Shown here: piece after piece, positions 1 to 6,575 of the stretch
How positions within the stretch are numbered: the first letter of the stretch is position 1
How the letters are laid out: every line of letters begins with the position of its first letter
Assembly: GCA_965368115.1 (NCBI GenBank)
Contig: CBDULQ010000050.1
Coordinates: 1-17,500, forward strand
Length of the DNA: 17,500 bases
DNA from: CBDULQ01 sp965368115
GTDB taxonomy: Bacteria; Pseudomonadota; Gammaproteobacteria; SZUA-229
Direction: 5' to 3'
The notes under the pieces: model-generated
What the model was told of the DNA's origin: nothing
The model's database searches: none
What the model saw: the letters and a program-made list of their open reading frames with translations, nothing else
Position numbers and translations under genes: made by a program

Positions 1-118
1 ATGTGCAGGGGTATATATCAGAAAGCGCTTATCCTATCATTGCCCTGAACTCAGGGTAAGTGCCTGAGTCTACGCTTAGGCCTGAACGGCTGAGTAAACA
101 ATCATTTATGGGGGTTCT
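1..118. other. Intergenic leader upstream of the M16 pair, with two hairpins
   Basis: No credible gene lies here; the window begins inside a non-coding stretch. Two inverted repeats are visible: a perfect 6-2-6 palindrome CCCTGA-AC-TCAGGG at 43-56, and a 7-bp stem with one G-T mismatch (wobble in RNA) at 62-81 with a 6-base loop. A third CCTGA word follows at about 81. No T-run follows either stem, so they are not classical terminators. I could not pick a convincing sigma-70 promoter for the downstream gene. In Pseudomonas-like genomes this spot lies between divergent ftsY and the M16 genes, so a divergent gene may begin just left of the window; that is inference. Confidence 0.4.
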
Positions 119-1537
119 ATGCGCGCGAGACTGTCGCAGTTGATCGCGGGCTCGGTGATATCGCTGAGTTTGATCGCCTGCCAGCCGATGACGAAAACCG
201 CATCGGTGCAGGAAGTGGATAAGGAGGCCGGCGTACATGCCTATATGCTGGATAACGGCATGAAGGTGCTGGTGCATGAAGACCATCGTTCACCGGTGGT
301 GGTGTCCCAGGTCTGGTATAAGGTCGGTGGCAGTTACGAATACGACGGCATTACCGGCGTGTCCCATGCTGTCGAGCACATGATGTTCAAAGGTACGAAA
401 TCATTACCGCCGGGTCGCTTCTCGGAAATCATTGCGGCCAACGGCGGTCGTGAAAACGCCTTTACCGGAAAAGACTACACCGCTTATTTTCAGACCATTG
501 CCAGTGACCGACTGGAGCTGTGCCTGAAACTGGAAGCGGACCGCATGCGCAACCTGATCCTCGATAAAAGTGAATTCAAAAAAGAAATCGAAGTCATCAA
601 GGAAGAACGTCGCATGCGCACCGAAGACAATCCCACCGCGCTGACTTACGAACGTTTCAATGCCGTGTCGTTTCTGAATTCACCTTACGGTCAACCGATC
701 ATCGGCTGGATGCAGGATCTGGATAGCATGACGATCAATGATCTGAGTCACTGGTATCGCACCTGGTATGCACCCAACAATGCCACACTGGTGGTGTCCG
801 GCGATGTGCAACCGGATCAGGTGTATGCACTGGCGAAAAAATATTTCGGTCCGCTGGAACCGTCGGTGATCGAAGGTGATAAGCCGCGTACTGAAGTGGC
901 GCAAAAAGGCGAACGCCGCATCAATGTCAAAGCGCCGGCGAAATTGCCGTATTTGATGATGGGCTTCAAGGTGCCCTCGCTGATGACGGTTGAGGAACCC
1001 TGGGAAGCCTATGCACTTGAAGTGCTGGCCGGTGTACTGGACGGCGGCAACAGCAGTCGATTCACACAGCATCTGGTGCGCGGTGACGAAATCGCCGCCC
1101 AGGCGGGTGCCGGTTACGATTTGTACGCACGCCAGGAAACCCTGTTTCTGCTCGACGGTATGCCGAACAGTAATCGTGACGTGAGCATGGCGCAGCTGGA
1201 AAAAGCCCTGCTCGATGAAATCGAAAAAATCAAACACCAGCCGCCCAGTGCAGAAGAGCTGGAGCGGGTGAAGGCGCAGGTCATGGCGTCCGCCGTTTAT
1301 GAACAGGACTCGACGTTTTACCAGGCCATGCAACTGGGCATGCTGGAAACCATCGGCCTGGGCTGGCAACGCAAACAGGAATACCTGGATAAAATCCAGG
1401 CGGTCACACCGCAACAGGTACAGCAGGTCGCACAAAAATACCTGAACACCGATCAGCTCACCGTAGCGACCCTGGACCCGCAACCGATCGATGACAAGGC
1501 GCCGCGTCGTGTCATGGGAGGTCGTCATGGTCACTAA
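119..1537 (+). CDS. Zinc-dependent M16 (pitrilysin-family) peptidase, lipoprotein
   Basis: Predicted cell-envelope metallopeptidase of family M16B, 472 residues. The N-terminus is a lipoprotein signal with lipobox LIAC, so Cys21 should be lipidated; Gln22 follows it, so outer-membrane sorting is expected. The inverted zinc motif HAVEH lies at residues 83-87 (His83, Glu86, His87), and the distal zinc ligand is probably Glu162 or Glu163 in the VIKEE segment, at the family's usual distance. The family's Arg/Tyr substrate-binding pair in the C-terminal half is absent here (the segment reads EIAAQAGAGY). The start is supported by GGGGG four bases upstream and by the signal peptide. It overlaps the next M16 gene by 11 bases, implying coupled synthesis of an active/inactive pair. 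The family assignment is secure; the substrate is unknown. Confidence 0.93.
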   Translation: MRARLSQLIAGSVISLSLIACQPMTKTASVQEVDKEAGVHAYMLDNGMKVLVHEDHRSPVVVSQVWYKVGGSYEYDGITGVSHAVEHMMFKGTKSLPPGRFSEIIAANGGRENAFTGKDYTAYFQTIASDRLELCLKLEADRMRNLILDKSEFKKEIEVIKEERRMRTEDNPTALTYERFNAVSFLNSPYGQPIIGWMQDLDSMTINDLSHWYRTWYAPNNATLVVSGDVQPDQVYALAKKYFGPLEPSVIEGDKPRTEVAQKGERRINVKAPAKLPYLMMGFKVPSLMTVEEPWEAYALEVLAGVLDGGNSSRFTQHLVRGDEIAAQAGAGYDLYARQETLFLLDGMPNSNRDVSMAQLEKALLDEIEKIKHQPPSAEELERVKAQVMASAVYEQDSTFYQAMQLGMLETIGLGWQRKQEYLDKIQAVTPQQVQQVAQKYLNTDQLTVATLDPQPIDDKAPRRVMGGRHGH

Positions 1538-2849
1538 TCCGGTACGTATAATTCTGGCGCTGGCGTTGCTGCTGTTGTCCGCATCGGTATACGCGGTGCC
1601 GCAGATTCAACACTGGACCACGGCGAACGGGGCCCGCGTGTATTTCCTGCCCGCCGATGAGCTGCCCATGGTAGATGTGCGCGTGGTGTTCGATGCGGGC
1701 AGTGCGCGCGACAACGGCACACCCGGTGTCGCCCTGCTCACCAATGGCATGATGCCGGAAGGCGCCGGTGGTCTGTCGGCGCAACAACTGGCCGAGCGTT
1801 TCGAAGCGGTGGGCGCACAGTTCGGCAACGGCGCCCTGCGCGACATGGCCTGGTTGAGTCTGCGCAGTCTGAATCAGCCGCGTCTGTTGCAACCGGCGCT
1901 GGCCAACATGAAAACCATAATCAGTCATCCGGATTTTCCCAAAGCGGCTTATCAGCGTGAACTGGGACGCATGAAAATCGGCTTGCAGTCGCGTAAACAG
2001 TCACCCGGTGATGTGGCCGAAGAAGCTTTTTATAAAGCACTGTACGGTGATCATCCCTATGCTACGCCGGTCGGCGGCACGGAAGACAGTCTGGCGGGCA
2101 TGAGTCTGGAAGACCTGCGCAAGCATTACGCTCAATACTATGTGGCGCGCAATGCGGTGGTGGCCATCGTCGGTCAGCTCAGTCGGCAGCAGGCCGAACA
2201 GCTGGCCAGCGATCTGCTGGCGGATCTGCCGGCCGGTAAACGGGCGGCAGCTCTGCCACCGGTTAAACCACTGACTGAATCGAAAACCATCCGTATCGAT
2301 TTTCCGTCCACGCAAAGTCACCTGTTGATGGGCCAGCTGGGCATGCATCGTGGTGATCCGGATTACTTCACCCTGTATGTGGCGAATCATCCTTTCGGCG
2401 GTAGTGGCTTCGCTTCACGCCTGGTGGGCGAAGTGCGTGAAAAACGCGGCCTGGCTTACAGCGTGTACAGTTATTTTCTGCCCATGCGTCTGGACGGTCC
2501 GTTCCAGCTCGGTCTGCAGACACGCAACGACCAGGTCGATGAAGCGCTGGGTATCGTGCGCGAACAACTCGATGAATATGTGCAACAGGGGCCGACCGAA
2601 CAGGAACTGGACGCCAGCCTGAAAAACATCACCGGCGGTTTCCCGTTGCGCGTGGACAGTAATCGCAAACTGGTGGAATACCTGGCGATGATTGGTTTCT
2701 ATGATCTGCCGCTGGATTATCTCAACCGCTTCAATCAGCAGGTGTCGGCGGTGGACCGCGAAAAAATTCGTTCCGCATTGAAGCGTCGCCTGCATCCGGA
2801 TCACATGGTGACCGTTATCGTCGGCCAGCAGGCCGCAGGCAAGGGTTGA
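1527..2849 (+). CDS. M16-family peptidase-like protein lacking the zinc motif
   Basis: Secreted M16 paralogue, 440 residues, with a Sec signal peptide ending at VYA|VP (residues 21-25). The ATG at 1527 is preferred over an in-frame ATG at 1491 because GGGAGG (1516-1521) sits five bases upstream and the signal peptide then begins correctly. Where active members carry HxxEH this protein reads ALLTNGMM, so it cannot bind zinc in the usual way. The C-terminal half keeps the conserved substrate-gripping motif KRGLAYSVYS with Arg307 and Tyr311. Together with the preceding gene, which has zinc ligands but no Arg/Tyr pair, this suggests a heterodimer resembling mitochondrial processing peptidase or bacterial two-subunit M16B proteases. 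It overlaps the upstream gene by 11 bases. Role and substrate are inference. Confidence 0.9.
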   Translation: MVTNPVRIILALALLLLSASVYAVPQIQHWTTANGARVYFLPADELPMVDVRVVFDAGSARDNGTPGVALLTNGMMPEGAGGLSAQQLAERFEAVGAQFGNGALRDMAWLSLRSLNQPRLLQPALANMKTIISHPDFPKAAYQRELGRMKIGLQSRKQSPGDVAEEAFYKALYGDHPYATPVGGTEDSLAGMSLEDLRKHYAQYYVARNAVVAIVGQLSRQQAEQLASDLLADLPAGKRAAALPPVKPLTESKTIRIDFPSTQSHLLMGQLGMHRGDPDYFTLYVANHPFGGSGFASRLVGEVREKRGLAYSVYSYFLPMRLDGPFQLGLQTRNDQVDEALGIVREQLDEYVQQGPTEQELDASLKNITGGFPLRVDSNRKLVEYLAMIGFYDLPLDYLNRFNQQVSAVDREKIRSALKRRLHPDHMVTVIVGQQAAGKG

Positions 2850-2894
2850 TTTTGTCCTGCATCAAACCGGGCAGGGCGCGAATTCGGTACTATC

Positions 2895-3470
2895 ATGCGC
2901 CGTAACAAGGGGCCGCGTTTACGCATCATTGGCGGTCAGTGGCGCAGTCGCCAGTTACCGATTCTGGATCAGCCCGGTCTGCGACCGACCCCGGACCGGG
3001 TGCGCGAAACCCTGTTCAACTGGTTACAGCATGAAATAGCCGGCGCTCGTTGTCTGGATCTGTTTGCCGGTAGCGGTGCGCTGGGCCTGGAAGCCGCTTC
3101 CCGCGGCGCGCTGGAAGTTGTGCTGGTGGAGCAGTCGCCAGCGGCCTGTCATCAATTGCAACAGAATATCGTTACACTCGGTGGTGAGTCCACGCTTCGG
3201 CTGGTGCAGGCGGATGCGCTGGACTGGCTCACAGGTTGTGCCCAGAGCTTCGATGTGGTGTTTCTCGATCCGCCCTACGCGGCAGATCTGCTTCCCGAAG
3301 TGTGCACCCGCCTGGAGGGCTCGGCCTGCCTGGCGGATGAGGCATGGATTTATCTGGAGCAGCCCGCTGACCAGCCATTGCCCGAGTTGCCGGTGCACTG
3401 GTCATTACAGCGTAGTAAAAAAGCCGGTCAGGTGGGTTATCATCTGTTAAGACGAGAAACCGGGAACTGA
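2895..3470 (+). CDS. rsmD: 16S rRNA (guanine966-N2)-methyltransferase RsmD
   Basis: S-adenosylmethionine-dependent methyltransferase expected to methylate G966 of 16S rRNA during assembly of the 30S subunit in the cytoplasm. The 191-residue length is normal for RsmD. The basic N-terminus RLRIIGGQWRSRQL followed by RPTPDRVRETLFNWL is characteristic of the family. The SAM-binding glycine loop DLFAGSGALGLEA lies at about residues 55-67, and the catalytic DPPY motif is at 125-128. It follows the M16 pair after 45 bases that contain only a weak CCTGC/GCAGG inverted repeat, and it ends 2 bases before coaD, so the two are probably cotranscribed. The M16-rsmD-coaD order resembles the Pseudomonas neighbourhood. 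Confidence 0.95.
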   Translation: MRRNKGPRLRIIGGQWRSRQLPILDQPGLRPTPDRVRETLFNWLQHEIAGARCLDLFAGSGALGLEAASRGALEVVLVEQSPAACHQLQQNIVTLGGESTLRLVQADALDWLTGCAQSFDVVFLDPPYAADLLPEVCTRLEGSACLADEAWIYLEQPADQPLPELPVHWSLQRSKKAGQVGYHLLRRETGN

Positions 3471-3472
3471 TT

Positions 3473-3958
3473 ATGGCTGTCATTGCTGTCTATCCAGGCA
3501 CCTTCGACCCGTTCACCAATGGCCACAGTGATTTGGTGGAAAGGGCGACTCGATTGTTTGATAAGGTAATTGTGGCTATTGCCGCCAATCCGGGCAAAAC
3601 GCCGTTATTTGATCTGCAGCAGCGGGTCGATATGGCCAGCCGGGTATTGAGTGGGCTGGACAATATCGAAGTGTGCGGATTTTCCGACTTGCTGGTGGAT
3701 TTCGCACGCAAGCGCGGCGCTAACGTCATCCTGCGTGGTTTGCGCGTGGTGTCCGATTTTGAATTCGAGATGCAGCTGGCCAGTATGAATCGTCATCTGG
3801 CCAGCGACATCGAAACCCTGTTCCTGACCCCGGCGGAACAGTACAGTTTTATTTCCTCATCTCTGGTGAAGGAAATAGCGCAACACGGTGGTGACGTCAG
3901 TGAGTTCGTACATCCCGATGTGGCGCAACAACTTTCGGGTATAATGTCCGGCCGATAA
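3473..3958 (+). CDS. coaD: Phosphopantetheine adenylyltransferase CoaD
   Basis: Transfers AMP from ATP to 4'-phosphopantetheine to give dephospho-CoA, the penultimate step of coenzyme A synthesis. The 161-residue length is typical. The nucleotidyltransferase signature GTFDPFTNGH at residues 9-18 supplies Thr10 and His18, the phosphate-binding and transition-state residues of the E. coli enzyme, and the C-terminal ISSSLVKEIA motif that contacts ATP is intact. The start lies 2 bases after the rsmD stop with GGGA (3462-3465) as ribosome site, so translation is probably coupled. An imperfect 7-bp stem (3966-3983, TTGA loop) follows the gene but has no T-run. The gene is complete, and nothing unusual is seen in it. 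Confidence 0.97.
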   Translation: MAVIAVYPGTFDPFTNGHSDLVERATRLFDKVIVAIAANPGKTPLFDLQQRVDMASRVLSGLDNIEVCGFSDLLVDFARKRGANVILRGLRVVSDFEFEMQLASMNRHLASDIETLFLTPAEQYSFISSSLVKEIAQHGGDVSEFVHPDVAQQLSGIMSGR

Positions 3959-3965
3959 GGCCCGC

Positions 3966-3983
3966 CGGCTGATTGATTAGCCG
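3966..3983 (+). repeat. Hairpin after coaD
   Basis: A 7-bp stem containing one G-T mismatch (wobble in RNA) surrounds a TTGA loop, just after the coaD stop. No T-run follows, so it is a poor candidate for an intrinsic terminator. It may be an mRNA 3'-end or processing structure between coaD and the ferredoxin gene. I could not find a convincing promoter for the ferredoxin gene in the remaining bases up to 4042. Confidence 0.35.
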
Positions 3984-4042
3984 CCATGTGCCCCCAGATA
4001 CCCTATTAAGAAACGCGCCAGCAACACAGCCAGGAGTAAGTT

Positions 4043-4291
4043 ATGGCCTTAATGATTACTGACGAATGCATCAATTGTGATGTCTGTGAACCCGAATGTC
4101 CGAACGAGGCCATTTCAGCGGGCGATGAGATTTATGTCATCGACCCGAACAAATGTACCGAATGCGTCGGCCATTACGACACCCCACAATGTGTCGAAGT
4201 CTGCCCGGTGGACTGTATCCCTAAGGATCCGGATCACGAGGAGAACGAAGACCAGTTGATGGAAAAATACAAACGCCTGCAAGGCGAGTGA
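4043..4291 (+). CDS. Alvin-type 2[4Fe-4S] ferredoxin (YfhL family)
   Basis: Small cytoplasmic electron carrier of 82 residues with two [4Fe-4S] cluster motifs. Cluster I ligands are Cys9, Cys12 and Cys15, with Cys19 completing the partner cluster. The second motif has Cys38, Cys41, Cys50 and Cys54, with eight residues between Cys41 and Cys50 instead of two. That insertion plus the acidic C-terminal helix after Cys58 are hallmarks of the Allochromatium vinosum ferredoxin type, which has unusually low reduction potentials. The start has a good ribosome site AGGAG about seven bases upstream. The same gene follows coaD in Pseudomonas, supporting vertical inheritance. Its redox partner cannot be told from this window. 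A strong intrinsic terminator follows directly. Confidence 0.95.
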   Translation: MALMITDECINCDVCEPECPNEAISAGDEIYVIDPNKCTECVGHYDTPQCVEVCPVDCIPKDPDHEENEDQLMEKYKRLQGE

Positions 4292-4297
4292 ATTCCG

Positions 4298-4320
4298 GCC
4301 CCGCATTCGCGGGGCTTTTT
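4298..4320 (+). terminator. Rho-independent terminator after the ferredoxin gene
   Basis: A perfect 7-bp GC-rich stem (4298-4304 with 4309-4315) with loop ATTC is followed at once by TTTTT (4316-4320). It starts six bases after the ferredoxin stop codon and ends six bases before the start codon of the gamma-glutamyltransferase gene, so it should separate the two transcripts or attenuate read-through. Confidence 0.88.
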
Positions 4321-4326
4321 ACTTTC

Positions 4327-6000
4327 ATGCCTAAAATATCATCGCTTCGAATTTATCTGTTCATCGCCGGCCTGCTGCTGGTGGTGTCCGCACAGGCCCG
4401 GCAGCCGGCAGCGATCGCCACGGCGCACCCGCTGGCCACCCAGGCCGGCGAGCTTATTCTGCAGGCCGGAGGCAATGCCTTTGATGTAGCGGTTGCGGTG
4501 AGCGCCGCGCTGGCGGTGGTGGAGCCCTACAGCTCCGGTATCGGTGGCGGCGGCTTCTGGTTGCTGCATCGGCAGCAGGACGGCAAACAGATCATGATCG
4601 ACGGCCGCGAAACCGCACCGCTGGCGGCGCATCGTGATATGTATCTGGATGACAAGGGTCAGGTGATCGAAGGCGCATCCATCGACGGTCCGCTGGCTGC
4701 GGGTATCCCCGGTGTACCGGCGGCGCTGCAGCATATTGCCGAGAATTACGGCCGCCTGCCGCTGGCACAAAGTCTGCAACCGGCCATCGAACTGGCCCGC
4801 GAGGGTTTTCCGGTTGAAGAGCATTACCGCCGCATGGCCGGTTTCCGGCTGGCTGCGCTCAGGGCATCCCCTGATGCCGCGCGAATTTTCCTCTATCGAA
4901 ACGATGTACCGCCTGTGGGACACGTGATTCGCCAGCCGGAACTGGCGACAACCCTGCAGGCCATGGCCGATCAGGGTGCTGCGGGATTTTATCGTGGCCG
5001 TATCGGTGACCGGCTGCTGTCTGGCGTTCGCAAGGCCGGAGGCATCTGGCAGGCGGAAGACTTCAGGACTTATAAGGTACTGGAGCGCACACCGATTCAC
5101 GGCAATTACCGTGGTATGCGCATCACCTCGGTGGCGCCACCATCCTCCGGCGGCATTGCCATGGTTGAAGTGTTCAACCAGCTGGCGCAGTTCAAACTGG
5201 AAGACTATTCGGCCACGCGGCGGGTTCACCTGGTAGTCGAAGCCATGCGGCGCGCCTATCGGGACCGGGCGCAATACCTGGGCGACAGCGATTTCGTCGA
5301 GGTGCCGACAGAGCGCCTGATCAGTCCTTTGTACGGCGCCGGACTGGCGGCCACCATTCATCCGGATCGGGCCACCCCCAGTGATTTGTTACCCGGTGTG
5401 CAGGGGCCTGCGAAGGCGCGTGATACCACGCATTTTTCCATCATCGATCATGACGGCAATCGAGTCGCCGCAACCCTGTCGATCAATTACCCCTTCGGTT
5501 CCGGATTTGTCGCACCCGGCACCGGTGTACTGCTCAATGACGAAATGGATGATTTTTCCGCCAAACCCGGCGTGCCTAATGTGTACGGCCTGGTCGGTGC
5601 CGAAGCCAATGCCATAGTACCGGGCAAGCGGATGCTGTCCAGCATGAGCCCGACCTTCCTGGAACTCGGTGACCGCGTTGCGGTGATCGGCACACCCGGC
5701 GGAAGTCGCATCATTACCATGGTGATCATCGGTTCACTGGCGTTTTTCGAAGGCGAGGACGCCCGGTCCATTGTCGATCGGCCCCGCTTTCATCATCAGT
5801 ATCTCCCCGACAGAATTTTCCTCGAGCCTGATGCTGCAGAGAGCATCGACACGGATCAGCTGCAACTGATGGGACACCAGATCAGTGTGGCGGAGCGTGA
5901 CTGGGGCAATATGCAGGTGGTGGTCTACGATCAGTCCCGCAAACGGATTAGTGCGGCATCCGATAAACGCGGCCTGGGTACTAGCATTATTAGCAAGTAA
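4327..6000 (+). CDS. ggt: Gamma-glutamyltransferase (periplasmic glutathione hydrolase)
   Basis: Ntn-hydrolase that cleaves the gamma-glutamyl bond of glutathione and related compounds in the periplasm, giving Cys-Gly and glutamate or transferring the glutamyl group. The 557-residue precursor has a Sec signal peptide ending SAQA|RQ (residues 21-25). Autocleavage is expected before Thr367, the first Thr of DTTHFS, leaving a small subunit of 191 residues, close to the E. coli size. Other hallmarks are MDDFS, the LSSMSPT loop and the GTPGGSRI oxyanion segment. I chose ATG 4327 rather than a start at 4288 inside the ferredoxin gene because it gives a clean signal peptide. No good Shine-Dalgarno is visible: the upstream bases are the terminator hairpin and its T-tract. 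Confidence 0.93.
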   Translation: MPKISSLRIYLFIAGLLLVVSAQARQPAAIATAHPLATQAGELILQAGGNAFDVAVAVSAALAVVEPYSSGIGGGGFWLLHRQQDGKQIMIDGRETAPLAAHRDMYLDDKGQVIEGASIDGPLAAGIPGVPAALQHIAENYGRLPLAQSLQPAIELAREGFPVEEHYRRMAGFRLAALRASPDAARIFLYRNDVPPVGHVIRQPELATTLQAMADQGAAGFYRGRIGDRLLSGVRKAGGIWQAEDFRTYKVLERTPIHGNYRGMRITSVAPPSSGGIAMVEVFNQLAQFKLEDYSATRRVHLVVEAMRRAYRDRAQYLGDSDFVEVPTERLISPLYGAGLAATIHPDRATPSDLLPGVQGPAKARDTTHFSIIDHDGNRVAATLSINYPFGSGFVAPGTGVLLNDEMDDFSAKPGVPNVYGLVGAEANAIVPGKRMLSSMSPTFLELGDRVAVIGTPGGSRIITMVIIGSLAFFEGEDARSIVDRPRFHHQYLPDRIFLEPDAAESIDTDQLQLMGHQISVAERDWGNMQVVVYDQSRKRISAASDKRGLGTSIISK

Positions 6001-6025
6001 TACGCTTATATTTTCCTGTCGTTTG

Positions 6026-6155
6026 AATTTTGTTGCATTTGCAACTAAATACCTCTGTAAGGGTTGTTTTTGTACTGCAGGCCTCGCAGGGATGAATGTC
6101 TTTCCTGATCTTACCGGTCAGCCCGCACCGGACGCTCGATAAATTTCGTTGCATT
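6026..6155. promoter_or_regulatory. Two-copy GTTGCATT element upstream of the membrane protein/kinase pair
   Basis: The 170-base gap after ggt contains a 14-base word, AATTT(T/C)GTTGCATT, twice in direct orientation at 6026-6039 and 6142-6155 with one mismatch. The first copy extends into a perfect palindrome GTTGCA-TT-TGCAAC (6032-6045). The second copy ends 15 bases before the ATG at 6171. The arrangement resembles paired operator sites. A weak promoter-like TTGAAT (6023-6028) with a 17-base spacer to TAAATA would place the palindrome between -35 and -10. No gene is seen in the gap. Regulatory function is inference. Confidence 0.35.
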
Positions 6156-6170
6156 CAGAGTTGATCTGTC

Positions 6171-6575
6171 ATGAGTGAACAAGTGTATCGCCTGCTGCTT
6201 GGCGTAATGCTCTGGGCGGCATTGATTGCCGCTGCGTTGCTGGAAAATATGCTGCCCATTTTCGCCCTGGTTACGCTGTTACTACTTGAATGGGTGACCA
6301 ATTATCGTTTGTCCTACCTGATAAGCCGCATTCGTTACGGTACGCATTATCGGCGCTATTTTTCGATCAATGGTAAGGGCATGTACGGAGTCGGTGAATT
6401 CGATGCCGAGCGTACATTACGCCTCGTCATTTCCGGGTTTGTACTGGCTTCCTTTTATATCCTGCCCGATTACATCTGGTTTATGCCCTGGTTCGTGGCC
6501 GGCATGCTGTTGCTGGCAGGTATCACCAATATCTGTCCGATGCTGATGTTCCTACGCTGGGTGGGTTTACGTTGA
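6171..6575 (+). CDS. Small inner-membrane protein with a DUF2892-like C-terminal half
   Basis: Predicted integral membrane protein of 134 residues with no known activity. Four hydrophobic segments form two pairs: about residues 8-24 and 28-42, then about 84-98 and 104-120. The second pair, starting AERTLRLV and ending GITNICPM, has the arginine-led start and Cys-Pro end seen in DUF2892/YgaP-type membrane domains. The first pair (VYRLLLGV to VTNYRL) looks like a diverged repeat without the Cys-Pro. A polar loop rich in Tyr, Arg and Gly joins them. The stop codon overlaps the start of the following sensor kinase by one base (TGATG), so the two proteins are probably made together and may interact. 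The domain name is tentative, and I see no good ribosome site before the ATG. Confidence 0.75.
   Translation: MSEQVYRLLLGVMLWAALIAAALLENMLPIFALVTLLLLEWVTNYRLSYLISRIRYGTHYRRYFSINGKGMYGVGEFDAERTLRLVISGFVLASFYILPDYIWFMPWFVAGMLLLAGITNICPMLMFLRWVGLR

Noticed and set aside
1491..1526. Upstream ATG for the second M16 protein
   Set aside because: The extension would put charged residues before the signal peptide; ATG 1527 has GGGAGG at ideal spacing.
680..1534. Minus-strand open frame of 284 codons opposite the first M16 gene
   Set aside because: Antisense shadow: Phe/His/Arg-rich, no ribosome site, no domain.
2850..2894. Promoter or terminator between the M16 pair and rsmD
   Set aside because: Only a weak CCTGC/GCAGG inverted repeat and an isolated TACTAT hexamer without a -35 at workable distance; too weak to annotate.
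4339..5361. Long minus-strand open frame (340 codons) inside ggt
   Set aside because: It is fully antisense to a gene with all family motifs, and its translation is rich in His, Gln and Arg with no recognisable domain, as expected for the shadow of a high-GC gene.
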